A stretch of 64,000 bases of DNA from Panagrolaimus kolymaensis (lineage: Eukaryota > Nematoda > Chromadorea > Rhabditida > Panagrolaimidae), in assembly GCA_028622995.1 (NCBI GenBank), contig JAJQJQ010000026.1:1736001-1800000 (forward strand), in the 5' to 3' direction. A model generated the notes under the pieces. That model had not been told where the DNA came from, made no database searches, and was given only the letters and a program-made list of their open reading frames with translations. A program made the position numbers and the translations under genes. Shown here piece after piece: positions 1-10,946 of the stretch. The number at the start of each line of letters is the position of its first letter. The stretch's first letter is position 1.

Positions 1-125
1 TTTAAAAGCAGATAATTAAGCCTAAAAAAGCGCAACCGATAGTTTAATCACCATTATTATTAGAAATAATTATTCATAAACCCTCAACAAGCATTCACTG
101 GAAAATTGCAAGTTTTAAAGTAACT

Positions 126-372
126 TTGGATGAGAGGCATTATCTGTAACCCAAGCTATGAAACATTGAAGTAGGATGACTCGAATATTATTTGGTTAAC
201 CTCGTTGAGTCCAAGTTTATTTAAATATTCCATTTGATTTAAATTTCTGCAAACTTTTAATTGTAAGTAATCGCTGGAAGAAAGAGTTACTTTTGAGTCA
301 AATGAATTATTATAGAAACATCGTTGCGGTAGTTGCTTCAATAATTCGAAACCCTTTTTTATAAATCGAAAA
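126..372 (-). repeat. Dispersed duplicate carrying an open coding fragment (copy 1)
   Basis: About 247 bp are nearly identical to 34356-34602, with roughly a dozen scattered differences. Both copies keep a minus-strand frame of about 70 codons containing LLKQLPQRCFYNN and KQMEYLNKLGLNEVNQIIF-type text, ending in FNVS plus a short tail. The Leu-rich pattern could come from an F-box or LRR-like family member, but I do not recognise the family. No start codon or splice sites are convincing, so it is best read as a duplicated gene fragment or part of a repeat family. Confidence 0.6.
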
Positions 373-734
373 CTGTAAACATTTTTAAAATGGTAAGTAA
401 AAAAAGGCAAATAGCAATAATCACATTCTTTTTTGAATGTGCAGCATTCCTTTTGGAATTACATGAAAAATGTTACAACAAATGCTTTTATTTGAAGAAG
501 GCGCAGCTGCACAGTAAATTTCGCTCGCGCTAAGAATCATATTTTTCGTTGATCACAAATTTTTATTGAAAGAAAAAAGTTTACTTCATTCTTTAGCGAT
601 TTCAAAGCCTTTTTCGTTGACGTTTATTATTTTTTCGATATCGCTGGATTGTATGGTTGATGATTGCTGAATGGAATATTAGATAAGTTTATTTATGTTA
701 GTTTTCTTTGTGTTTTCTTTCCATTTTTAGATAA

Positions 735-1016
735 TGGTTTTCAACTCGGCAAATGGAACTTGAAGCTGCAAAAAATTCTTCAACATCAAAATCTCAATCA
801 AATGGTTCAAAAGAAGGTCTCAACGACATGATGAATCTTGATGAATGCTACAAAGGATGACTTGAAAAGGTGAAAATTATTCATTGAATATCAGATAAGT
901 TTCATTTTTGTTAACTTTTGATTCTTTGTGGTTAATTTTCAGGTTATCCGTATGGTTCCAAAGATGTTCATGATGAAGAAAGTGAAGATACAATAGGAAA
1001 TGAATTTTGTGAATAA
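735..1016 (+). pseudogene. Possible 3' remnant of an unidentified gene
   Basis: Two coding-like stretches in line on the plus strand. The first reads RQMELEAAKNSSTSKSQSNG and continues to NLDECYKG, then meets TGA. After a TTTTCAG acceptor near 941 a second stretch reads GYPYGSKDVHDEESEDTIG and ends in a stop near 1014. The text is Ser/Glu-rich and unlike random AT-rich DNA, but the in-frame TGA and lack of a 5' end point to decay. Family not recognised. Confidence 0.3.
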
Positions 1017-1528
1017 TGTTTGTATGAATGTATTTGCTGTTTAATAAATGTAAATGAAGGATGTAATGTTTTAAACACTTTGCTAACGTCAACTTTTTGT
1101 TGCATTTTGAAGAAGAACCTCAACAGCAAAAATTACTATGAGTTTTGTACCAAATATGCATCTGATATATTATCTTCTTTTTTTTGTTGAGATATTGGGT
1201 CTTTGGGTTTGCTATTTTAGCAACTATTTGTCTTATGGAATGGCTATTGTCTGTCTTTATTAACAATTTACTTATAATAGTTGAAAAAAATTGAACATTT
1301 GGCCGCTTAAAGTTCACTCAAAATGAAACTATTATTGCCTTATTGCCTACAATGTTGATTAGTATATTTTCTTTACAACCATTGGAAATGATCAATGCAA
1401 CCAGTAATGAAGCCCTCAACTTAAACCAATAAACATTCTTATAACGAGGATCTGATCTTGTTGTCGTGGGTGATGTAAAAAAAAAGCGCAAAAAAAGACA
1501 CAAAATTTTTTAAAAATATTATTTATTA

Positions 1529-2583
1529 TTACTAAAAATGAAACAAACATAAGAAAAGAAAAAGGATATTTAAAACAACTTACATTAACACTGCCGTCAG
1601 CATCACCATCACCAGCTCCTCCACCCGGTTGGGTGTCATCGGAGTACCCGGTGGCGGCGATCCCAAAACAAGGGGAGTGGGCGCCGTCGCCACCGGGGCC
1701 GAAATAACTTCGACCGCCACCACCACCACCAGGAGAAGACATAGGAGGAGCAGAAGGAGCAGCAAAACCAGGATTTCCTAAAGCAGTCATTGTTGAAGAT
1801 CCAGCCATTGGGGCATTGCCAAATGCAGTCATAGTTGATGTGCCACCATCTAAAAATGTAAGAAATTAGAAATGAGTCAGATATAAAAAACAAGAATGTG
1901 CTTACCAGGCATTGGAGCACCAACAGCTGTCATAGTAGAACGTCCAGAAGCACTACCAATAGCTGTCATCGTTGAAGTTCCGTCCATGGGTTGACCAACT
2001 GCAGTCATAGTTGAAGATCCTGCCATAGGAGCATTGCCGATTGCTGTCATAGTTGATGTTCCTCCTGAAAAACCACAAATAGAATTATACCAGATACAAA
2101 GAGATAAATGTACTTACCCATTGGTGCACCTACAGCAGTCATAGTTGAGCGTCCAGGAGCATTTCCAATAGCTGTCATAGTTGAGGTTCCACCCATTCGA
2201 GCACCACCGATAGCTGTCATTGTTGAAGAACCACCCATAGGAGCATTGCCGATAGCTGTCATTGTTGAAGTTCCGCCCATTGGAGCACCACCGATTGCTG
2301 TCATAGTTGATGTTCCCATTGGAGGAGGAGGAAGAGGAGCAGCAGAACCACCACCAGGAGCACCACTACCACCGACGCCAAAGTAAGTAGATGTTGCACC
2401 ACCAGCAGGAGCTCCACTACCACCAGACATGTTATTATTTCCACCAGAGTTTCCACCAGATGATGGAGATCCAAAAGCATATTCTTCACGACGATATCCA
2501 CCAGCGCCGCCACCACCGGAAGATCCACCATATGAACCACCACCACCGCCACCAGGAGCCATGTAAGCAGAACGATCAGCCAT
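1529..2583 (-). CDS. Gly-rich protein with 11 STMTA repeats
   Basis: Exons 2118-2583, 1906-2064 and 1584-1849 join in frame (891 nt, 297 codons). The start is the ATG at 2583. The N-terminus is Gly/Ser-rich (MADRSAYMAPGGGGGGSYGG), followed by 11 copies of a 13-14 residue unit with the core STMTA(I/V/F/L)G, then a Pro/Ser/Gly stretch containing APPMSSPGGGGGG and SYFGPGG. After the third exon a further GT..AG intron (1532-1583) leads straight to TAA, so the product would be about 297 residues; this 3' end is uncertain. There is no signal peptide or membrane segment. A shortened paralogue lies at 62389-62818. The repeated Gly/Ser-Thr-Met composition suggests a low-complexity structural or assembly-forming protein, which is inference. 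I recognise no family. Confidence 0.7.
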
Positions 2584-3347
2584 GATGTTTGAGATTGAGA
2601 GATGAGATAGAAGAAGAAGCAGCGTTCAAGTTGAAGTTATTCTTCGTCGAATGAATGATTTTACAAAAGCACTCAAGCCTTTTGAAGGGTTTCAAAAAAA
2701 TGGAGAAAATTATGCAAATTTTTAAGCAATGTGAATGCCTAAGTCAGAAAAAAGAAAAAATGTTAGTGAATCAATGCTTTTATTCATTGCGAAAAGTTTT
2801 TAATAGAAGCTTTATCATTTTATTACAACGCGGCAATAGGTTCTTTAATTCGTGCCAATACTTTTAGAATCGCAGATGTTTTGGTTATGGACTAAAGAAT
2901 ATGCATGATTTAACTTTACTACATAAGTAGCTGTTGAACTAGAAGATTTAATCGAATAAAATTATGCAACAGGGAGTTGACAGGCAAATCTCATAATCAA
3001 AACAACAACGATAATAAAACATACGATATTTAGACTTTATTATAAAATTTGAAAAAGAAAAAACACAACAATATTAAAACAATAAATTTCATCACTTTTA
3101 CATCAACAAAATAACAAACAAAAGAAACAGATGTGGGATTTATTGATATTATTGTGGAATCGGCATCAGCATAGTTGAAACACATACAGGAATAATCTGA
3201 AAAACAACACAAAGAACCAAAACATAAACACGAAAAAAGTCACTTATCTGATACCTAATCACGAAGATTGATACAGAAGTTCATCTTTTTTTCAAGTAGT
3301 TGATCATGATGTTGTCGTGGCTCAAGTTGCATCACCAGAGTGAGAGA
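2584..3347. other. Intergenic, 5' flank of the Gly-rich gene
   Basis: Positions about 2620-2760 are clearly similar to 62845-62990, the 5' flank of the second Gly-rich gene, including the shared GAATGAATGATTTTACAAA and CACTCAAGCCTTTT blocks. The upstream region was therefore duplicated together with the gene. The rest (2760-3347) is AT-rich and I see no gene in it. Confidence 0.6.
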
Positions 3348-5343
3348 TCATTTCCTATAAAATAAAGGGAAGAAACCACAAAGAAAACTAACATAATTAA
3401 ACTTATCTGATCCACCATTCTTCAAGCAGCGACAGCCACCAGTAGCACGTTTACTATCATCATCTTTGGATTTGGTTTTAGTTCGGGCACAAGACATTTG
3501 AGGTTTATTAATGAGTTTTCGAGACGAGATTGAAATTTTTTCTTTTGAGCCTTTTTCTGTTTGAGTATTTGCGATGGAGATGGTGTTGTTCGTTCCAGCA
3601 GATACTGATTGAGAAGCAGTTGCAAGTGAATTTGCAGGTATGTTTGGAGGAGTATCAGCAGCACTTTGTTTTGGTTTAACTTTTTGAAAGAACAACGGAT
3701 TATATGCTTCACATCCAAATGTAATTTCTTCTGAGTGAAGACGAACTTCCAAATGTGGTTTCCTAAAAACCAACAAAGTTAGCGCAATACATAAAACAAC
3801 AGCATTAATTAACCGTAAAAAGCGTTTTAAATTCACTAAGTTCCATAAAAGCTAACACCATTAACACCTTGACCACATAATTTGAGAATTCCTTTGCCGA
3901 CTTCGGGTACTTTTCCAGCTTTGATTTTTGCAGCTTCTGTTTCAACAATTTTTTGAGTATTATTAGCTAGTCGAGGATCCATGGGCGTTGTTTTTTCAGC
4001 AAAAAGTGCACATCGAACAGCTCGAATTGTTACATGTGTAGCGGATCTTTCAATTGTTAGCATTACCTAAAAAATATGAAAAATTAAAACACTGTTTATG
4101 GGATTTGTATCAAGCGCAACAAAACTTTCAATGAAAGAAACTCAAATACTCATAAAAAGTTAGTAAAGCAATAATTCCATTCATTAGTAGACCCAAGTAA
4201 ATCAAGCATCAAAAGTAAGCTTACATATTTCTTTTCTTTGAAAGCCTTGGCAATTTTCTCGCTGCATTCTGTAACGGTAGTTATTGGATAACCAGCAATA
4301 TCAACGATGCAGTCACCAACTAAACATGTATTGACAGCAATTGAATCACCTTCCACTCTTACAACATAAACCTGAAAATAAAAATGAAGATAAAATTGAC
4401 GATAAAGAAAATCATAGTATTCATGCAAAAGCTATAATCATGATAACTTACTCGACTGCTAAAAGCTTTGACATTGAAACCAACGGTGCTATTTGGATAA
4501 AGAATAAGTAAACCAGAGAAGTATTCATAGCCTGGAGCAAGATCATATCCTTTTGGAACATTTGTTGTTGGAGTTAACCATTTTGGACGTTTGACTGTTA
4601 ATGTAAACTAAAAAGAAAAGCATTAACCCGTTTGAAACATAAGTCACAGATGCAACATAAAATTAACAATGAAACAAACATACTTTTTCATGATTTTTCA
4701 AAAAACGTTTCCAATGTTTCATAAACAGCTGCTTTCTTTAATGCAGGTTGATCATTCACTTTGATTATAAAATCACCATTGAATATTCTTCCAGCAAATG
4801 CAGATGAATAGATGTTTATTACTAGCAAGGATTTGGATACGATTAAACCTACCTAAAAACAAAAGCAATCAGTTAAAACTTTTAACACCATAATGAAATA
4901 AAAAATGCACATGAAGAAGCTTAACTAGTAAACGAGCAATGAAACGCAATTTCTAACTATCCTGTTAGTTAGTTAGTAAACAAGATAACACAACTAAGTT
5001 ATAGCATGCTATAGTTTCACCATAACTTAACTATCAAAACAAAAAAACAAATATCACCATACTTTTTGAGACTTTTCTTTGTATCGAAGTTCCACAGTCT
5101 TTTCTTCCAATAAGTTTGCAGGAAATTGATCACCAAATCCAAGGTGTTTAGTTTTTGATTGGTCAAATGGTGCATTTGATGGAGAAGTTGTTGGAGTTTG
5201 TGGTGTATTACCGTCATTTGAATGTCCTCTTGATGAACTAAAAAATGAAAAAACTTTGAACTTGAAAAAATAAAGAAAAAAGCAAACCTTTTTCTTGCAA
5301 TTGTAGCTCCACCACCGCCACCTTGTTTCATTTCATTGCTCAT
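3348..5343 (-). CDS. Two-PDZ-domain protein, probably disrupted
   Basis: Exons on the minus strand: 5288-5343, 5063-5237, 4684-4852, 4452-4607, 4225-4371, 3837-4066, 3403-3762 and a possible short last exon 3348-3354. After a Gly/Ser-rich start, two PDZ-like modules are visible. The first has VELRYKEKSQKVGLIVSKSL, then AGRIFNGDFIIKVND. The second has VGFNVKAFSSRVYVVRVEGD, then VGDCIVDIAGYPITTV and a helix ECSEKIAKAFKEKKYV. A basic Ser/Thr-rich tail ends in CRCLKNGG. PDZ domains bind C-terminal peptides and scaffold complexes. Two lesions stand out. Exon 3 is 169 nt where 168 would keep frame: the upstream frame ends in FFEKS-stop, while the other frame gives RFLKNHEK leading into FTLTVKR. The 3837/3762 junction also forms TAG. 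Either the locus is decaying or it holds sequence errors. Confidence 0.6.
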
Positions 5344-5362
5344 TGTTGCAAACACAAAATTG

Positions 5363-5514
5363 TCAAATGACAACATTTGTTTCAAGGAGTGATTTCAAAA
5401 TTTGATGGATGAGAATAACTTTGACATCTTCATATCTTTTTGCAACATGCGAAACATTGGGAGGCATTTTTGCCGCCAATAAATTTTTTTCGGCAATGGC
5501 TGGCCTAAAAATAT
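5363..5514 (-). pseudogene. Orphan coding-like exon
   Basis: After a TTTTTAG acceptor, a minus-strand frame reads PAIAEKNLLAAKMPPNVSHV and continues through KRYEDVKVILIHQILKSLLE to a TGA at 5363. It ends 19 nt before the ATG of the PDZ gene in a different frame. Upstream coding text near 5590-5640 does not join it in phase. It may be the last exon of a lost or decayed gene. Family not recognised. Confidence 0.35.
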
Positions 5515-5698
5515 GAGGTTTTCGTTGTTTTCATTTCTAAGCTAGGATTATGATGAAGCAAAGAAATTTAACCTCAACCACATTCAAAAAACATTGATTT
5601 TGTTTCAAAAAGTTTATTCTAACCATAAAAACTGGAATACAAAAAGGTAACACATTTTTAAAATTTTATCAATGAATAGTAAAATTCTTTTATCTCCT

Positions 5699-5890
5699 TA
5701 TTGAAGGTGTTTAGTTGTTTTTGTTGTTTGATGATCATAATGAAGATTTTGAAAATATGGTAACAGATTTCTGATACATTCATATGCATAAAGAATTTTT
5801 CTTTTGCCATTTAAGATCATTCCAAAATGCAAGATGTGTTTGAGTAAAAATCTTCTGGACTGGTGGTTCAACAAAATCCCAATCGTCCAT
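5699..5890 (-). pseudogene. Coding-like fragment with overlapping open frames
   Basis: An ATG at 5890 opens MDDWDFVEPPVQKIFTQTHL followed by AFWNDLKWQ before a stop. A second minus-strand frame continues as GKRKILYAYECIRNLLPYFQ to a stop near 5699. The switch of plausible coding text between frames suggests a frameshifted remnant. Not recognised. Confidence 0.3.
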
Positions 5891-6067
5891 TAGAAATTAA
5901 TCAATGGTTTTTAATGATTTAGAAAGGATGTAATTAAACTTTCCAAAATTTCAACAATTTTTTATAACAATATGGAAGGAGGTTCATTAGTTTCACCATC
6001 CAACGACGTTCAATCAAGTTATGTGGAGATAGTGAAAATGATTTGAATGTTTTTGGACTTTTATTTT

Positions 6068-6512
6068 TTATTGCTGTTTGCCCAAGGATTTCATGCCCAT
6101 ATTGGATGCATCACGATCATGTGCATTATTTATTTTATGTTCGAAACTCCATAATAATGGGTTGAGCTTTATTTCAAAACGGCCCTTTTTAGGGTTTGAT
6201 GCTTGCATTTTTTCAGCATTTAGTTCAAGTTTATCGCCAAATAAGTTATTCTTATACAGCCTAAAAACATGTTTCTTACTTGAAAAAAAAAATGGAATCC
6301 CTTGTTATCCATAATGCAAGAATGGACACATAAATATGGCATGCCCAAAATAACAACGACAACTCGTTCCATTACTAAAATTTATTTCATTTTGTTATTT
6401 AGCCTTTTTATTTGCTCAACTTTTCGTTTATCTGCTACATCAGACGCTGAAGCAACAACTGCTGCCGATATTCTTTCATCAGAAGTGGCAAAAATTATTT
6501 TTCGCTCCATTC
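6068..6512 (-). pseudogene. Decayed small gene, faintly SELENOH-like
   Basis: Minus-strand text reads ERISAAVVASASDVADKRKV, KRLNNKMK, an in-frame TAA, then MERVVVVILGMPYLCVHSCI in the same frame. After a TTTTTAG acceptor (exon 6068-6260) it continues LYKNNLFGDKLELNAEKMQA and NPKKGRFEIKL, ending at TAA. The order (basic N-terminus, beta strand before cysteines, then a NPxKxxxFEI segment) faintly recalls nuclear SELENOH-type thioredoxin-fold proteins. That is a guess from pattern only. The in-frame stop and a gap of only 19 nt between a possible donor and acceptor argue that it is not functional. Confidence 0.3.
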
Positions 6513-6540
6513 ATTGTTATCCATGATTTGATTTTAAAGC

Positions 6541-6741
6541 CGACTTTCTTGATTCACAAAGATTTCTTGAAGACGCCGTGGATTATGTTTTAAATTAAAA
6601 TGACGAACCTGAAATACGAAAAATTCAAAAATATTTAGAACTCAACGCTAATTTCACACCCCAGTGAACGAAGAGCCATCCAATTCAAGGATGAAAAAGA
6701 AAATAAGAGAGTTGATGACGATGAAATAAATCTGTATTACT
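6541..6741 (+). pseudogene. Broken coding fragment
   Basis: The plus strand reads ADFLDSQRFLEDAVDYVLN, stop, then NDEPEIRKIQKYLELNANFT. After a frame change it reads RAIQFKDEKENKRVDDDEIN and a stop. Text this acidic and helical is unlike the surrounding DNA, but it holds at least one nonsense codon and one frameshift. Family not recognised. Confidence 0.3.
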
Positions 6742-7034
6742 AATTTTAAAAATATATTCTTTGCTTCTTCGAAATAAGTGTGATAATCCAAAAGAATTTA
6801 ATTTATAACATAATTCATATAAGCAATAAAATATAATAAAACACATTGTAATTAATTTTATAAGGCATATTTTCAAAATCAATATCAATATAAATAATAA
6901 AGGAATGCATAAATTTTTATCATAAAAAAACCAAAAATGAATAAATATACAAGACATTGTAAAAATCCCGAGATATAAAAAGTGACCCGTATTTTTTATT
7001 GCATCATTTTGAATGAAGGCAATGTTGATGGAAT

Positions 7035-7683
7035 TTATTGAATTCCAGCTTCAACAGTTGCTTCATCAGTATTGAGTCGACGATATCGAGCAGTGGGAGT
7101 ACGACGCCCATGGCTTCTTCCAGTTGGGCCTTCAACAATCAAACCTGGAAGAAGAAAAAAAGGGATATAAAGAAGAGAGACCGCCGTAAATGGAAAGCCA
7201 CTAACCCAATATTTTATTCTTATTATGATAGCATAAATAACAGCCAAGGATTGCAATGATCAACAAAAAAATAGTTCTTTCTGGATGGGACTTTGATGGA
7301 TGTGGTAGAACCTCAAAGGTAATGTTAATTAACGTATGTAATATTAATGGAATAAAGACAACTAACTTTATTGAAATCATCATCTTTAACAACCACTTTA
7401 GGTAAAATTGGAGCTGGCTTTTGGGGTTTTGCAGGAGTTACAACTTCAGGTTTATATTCTTTTTTAGGCTTTACTTCTTCTGGTTTATTTTTCACCTTTT
7501 CTTCTTCTTTGGATTTTTCTGTCACCTTCACTATCTCTTTTTCTTCAGTTGTAATAGTTTCATTAGCTGCAATAGTCGTCGATGGTTGAGAATCCTCCAA
7601 AGTTGTTATGTGGTTAGTCGTTGTTGCATTTAGCAAAACTTTTGCTTCTTTCGTAGCATCCTTCGATCTTTCAGCAGGTTCAG
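7035..7683 (-). CDS. tgn-38: TGN38-like trans-Golgi membrane protein (5' end not found)
   Basis: Three exons join in phase: 7367-7683, 7206-7311 and 7035-7144. The lumenal part is low-complexity and rich in Thr, Glu, Lys and Pro (EEKEIVKVTEKSKEEEK). One membrane segment follows (TIFLLIIAILGCYLCY), then a tail with HNKNKILGLIVEG and TARYRRLN. Vertebrate TGN38/TGOLN2 has a matching juxtamembrane stretch and the tail signal YQRL, a YxxPhi motif bound by AP-complex mu subunits for retrieval to the trans-Golgi network. YRRL here fits that motif. The first exon with ATG and signal peptide is missing: the 7683 boundary is a clean TTTCAG acceptor, but nothing convincing lies upstream. The annotated part is 177 codons. 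Confidence 0.75.
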
Positions 7684-8094
7684 CTGAAATTAACTAGTTA
7701 ATTAGGCGGGAATCGGGCATTGTGATCGCGAGAAAATGCTTCTGTTTCATAAACTCTTAATAGTTGCAAAATAATTTAATTATCATCCATATTAATGCTT
7801 TTTTACATTGTCTTCTCTTTTTTTGAAGAAAAAAAATACTTCGATGCACAACCATTTATAATTAACAAAAAAGATTCTTCACGTCCTTGACTTCCCTATG
7901 TTTATGCCATTTTCTGAACAAAATTCAAACAAAAGACGCTATCCCAGCAAGCCGTAATTTGTGCAAAATGAGATTCTTGTCCCAGCGATTTCATTGACAT
8001 GAAATCCTTGCACTCATCTTTTTTCACCGCCATTCATTTGCATTTCATATCAATAAAGGTCCTTAAAGTCATTCTAATGAAAACTTATTTATTT

Positions 8095-8600
8095 CCGAAT
8101 CACGCTCATAAATCCTCGATTATTTCTTGCATTCTTGCTTTTTGAGCCATCTCTTCCTTTTTTAAGATCCTTAAATGCTTTAAAGCGTCTCCAACTCAAA
8201 AACCACTCATCACAATCACACGTGGGCAGCTGGGTGCGACAAAAAAAATTTTCAGGCACGAAGCACGAAATACCAAAGGGTCCACCGTGTTGATTTTTAG
8301 AAAAAATAATTTGGGAAAATTTCATTCTTACCACATCGAATTTTTTTTTCTATTAGATTTTCAAAATTTTGAGGCACGAAGCTCCAAAAATTGAGGCACG
8401 GAGCACGAAGCAGGGTGCGATAATCGCACCCAATCGCACCTCGTGCCCACGTGTGATTCACAATTGTTACATACATTTATTTCAATGTAAACGCGAACTT
8501 CATCCTTGTCGCCTTCATTTACATTTATGCTTTCCACTTTTACCTGTCTTTTGAACGCGCAAGTTAAAAAAGCAAATTTGCATATAAGTGACTCACGCAC
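8095..8600 (-). pseudogene. Short coding stretch split by a MITE-like insertion
   Basis: On the minus strand, text around 8540 reads VKVESINVNEGDKDEVRVYI then EIN. Text around 8210-8095 reads DEWFLSWRRFKAFKDLKKGR and ends IRK-stop. Removing the element at 8214-8458 with one CAC copy joins both in one frame through VCNNC. The two parts faintly resemble the first strand and C-terminal helix of NTR/C345C modules (netrin, TIMP), with the core missing; this is weak. No start or 5' exons are visible, so it is probably a gene remnant. Confidence 0.4.
8214..8458. mobile_element. MITE-like element, 245 bp
   Basis: Ends carry the inverted repeat AATCACACGTGGGCA, imperfect further in (GCTGGGTGCGA against CGAGGTGCGA). 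It is flanked by CAC on both sides, a possible 3-bp target duplication. The interior has several copies of GGCACGAAGCACGAA-like text and no coding capacity. GC content is higher than the flanks. No transposase is encoded, so mobilisation would need a partner elsewhere. Confidence 0.7.
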
Positions 8601-8619
8601 TAACAATAGAAATTACTTG

Positions 8620-9468
8620 GAAGGAAAGGATTACTAATTATAAAATTGAGAAACTTGCCTCCGAATGCAATATTTATAAATAGTATGAATATAAAAAAGT
8701 TTACAAAATAAACATATCTTTGAGATAAATACATTTTAACCTGTAACAATTGAAATAACAATAAATAATCTCAATCAAAAACAAATTTATAAAATGACAC
8801 GTTGATAATTTTTATTTGAAAAATGATAATAAATGTTTAAAACTCAAGTGTTGTTGAGAATGACAATTTGGTTGAAGATGTGTGTTAAAAAAAAGATAAA
8901 ACAGTTGGCAAAAAGAAAAACGCTTCACTTTGGCGTTGGAATCTAAATGTCAAACATAAAAAAATTCAAAGAAATTTTTTGTAACAAAAAACTTTTGAGG
9001 TTTGAGGAGTGAGTTAGTTATCCACAAGCTAGTTTATCTGTAAATAATGCAAACGTGTCCAATCTGATTTCCATGTGTGTAAAAGAAGGAAGTGAAATTT
9101 TAACTATGTACTTTAGTGACAATCAAGAGGAATCAAACATTTTGATACACAAAAAAAGTTATCCAGCAATCAAAAGAAGCTTGCAGTCGTAGATTAAACC
9201 AGCCAACAACATATTAGTACAATAGATGATTCTAACTGCCACCAGAATCGTAATACCAGCTGACCAAAACTTACTTTTTTAGTTAGAAAAAATAAAGGTT
9301 GAAGATTGTAAAAGTATCACGAATCTCGTTTGCTACAAAACCCTATGACTTTCTGATATGCATTAATCAATCTTCAATCACACAATCTTTATAAAAAACG
9401 TTTATTCACAAACACATATTAAAAACATATCACTAATAACTACATAAAACAATAACAACATAAATATT
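8620..9468. other. Intergenic, no gene seen
   Basis: AT-rich DNA between the split coding remnant and the 3' end of mrps-31. No open frame with coding character and no repeat was seen. Confidence 0.6.
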
Positions 9469-10767
9469 TCAAGTATTAGCAGCAGCAATTTGTTCCAATT
9501 CATGAAGTTCATGCACCTTTTCAACATAATTTGGATTGAAATATTCAGCAAAAGCATCCAAATGTTCACGCTTCTTCTTTACAGTCATAAAAGGATTTTT
9601 TGATAGTCCAACACAGACCAATTCCATAAAATGTGCAACAGGACCAGTTTTGGGAAGATTGTGTTGTTCCAAATAAGGTTGAAGAAATATATGATCCATG
9701 AACGAGACATCTTCTTCTTCTCCCAATTTGTATTCATTGTCGACAGGATATGGCCACATTCTTCCTTGTTCAGTCCAAAGAATTTGTTCTTCAATTGCGT
9801 TCTTAGGTCCCATAGAAAGATTACTGATTCTAAAAACAACAAAGCATGTTAAATACAAAAGAAAAGACAAAATTTTGGTACCTCGCTTTTTCATCATCCC
9901 ATTTGCTCCAAAATTCTAGTCGATTGGGTTTGAGATCTTTGCCAAAGATGTTGAGACGCGTTGAAGAATCATTGAAAACAGACGGAAAATCTTCTTGAGG
10001 AGTAATAGTTGGCTTCTGTTGTTCCTTGTCTATCGAAAGTTGTCCAGCTTCATTATAAAATACATTGCTAAAACACAAAAATCATTGTTAAAAATCATAA
10101 AGTGAAAGAAACTTACTCTCGTTTAGTCAAAATCTTTTCCAAAATCGTTTTATCCAAAACGGTTAAGCGCTCATCGCGCTTTTCATGCTTTTCAATTTCA
10201 GCTTGAATGCTACTAAATTTTTCTTGTCTTCTTTTTGAGATAATATCTTCCACAAGTGGTAAAATCTTCTCAGCAGATTGAGTTGCTTGACCAGGAGATA
10301 AACCTTTCTAAAAATGGATTGATTAACACCTTCATCATTAAAGATTCAAAACAAACTTGAACAGCTTCATGGAAAATTTCACGTCGTAAAGCCACACGAA
10401 TTTGGTTTGATTCACGCATATCTTTGGAGTATGAAGGAACATTTGGTTTGCGAACTTGAAGCCCTTGTAAACTTGAAAGAACTTTATCATTTACAAGATC
10501 AGATGTATGAGCAGCAGTTGCATGTGTAAAACTATCAAATTCGATTTCACCAAGTTTTTTGATAGCAGCTTTTGTAAGTTTTGAACGAGCATCAGCATCT
10601 TTTGGATGAGTTGAGGATGAAGCATCTCTTAAAGCATCAAGAAGTTTTCCATTGACGACTTTCTTTGGATTGAAATTCTTCTTTGAAGAGTCATCATTTT
10701 CACTGGAGAAGAAACGAGCAATACGAAATGATGAACGTGTTAGCGTTAAGCTTCGAAGAGCTTTCAT
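9469..10767 (-). CDS. mrps-31: Mitochondrial small-subunit ribosomal protein mS31
   Basis: Exons 10357-10767, 10117-10307, 9882-10067 and 9469-9829 join in phase (382 aa). The N-terminus (KALRSLTLTRSSFRIARFFS) is Arg/Ser-rich, as expected of a mitochondrial presequence. The C-terminal region carries the conserved mS31 block: RLEFWSKWDDEKAR, WPYPVDNEYKLGEEEDVSF, DHIFLQPYLEQHNLP, GPVAHFMELVCVGLSKNP and HLDAFAEYFN. mS31 is a metazoan-specific component of the mitoribosome small subunit. The ATG lies directly after TATTAG, a splice acceptor with zero spacing, and the gene follows mdh-2 by 179 bp on the same strand, suggesting it is the downstream gene of an operon. Confidence 0.92.
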
Positions 10768-10946
10768 CTAATAGTATGAAATGTTTAATCAGTATGGATG
10801 GTTTTGTATGTATGTACAATCGAGAAACCTTTAACTCTTTTTGAAGAAACAAAAGACACAAAATGATGAAAGAAATATGCTTTATTAAAACAATTATACC
10901 TACTATTATTCATCGAAAAACAATACAAAATACAATACAATATAAC
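10768..10946 (-). promoter_or_regulatory. Candidate operon intercistronic region
   Basis: Between the mdh-2 stop and the mrps-31 ATG. On the minus strand an AATAAA signal lies at 10881-10886, about 60 nt after the stop. Roughly 110 nt later a TATTAG acceptor abuts the next ATG. This is the layout of nematode operons resolved by trans-splicing. Confidence 0.55.

Noticed and set aside
2108..2386. 92-codon plus-strand open frame
   Set aside because: Exact antisense of the STMTA repeat array; openness is a by-product of the repeated codons.
3403..3718. Alternative 98-codon frame in the last large exon of the PDZ gene
   Set aside because: The other frame (KPHLEVRLHSEEITF onward) has balanced composition and continues the upstream domain; this one is Leu/Lys-biased.
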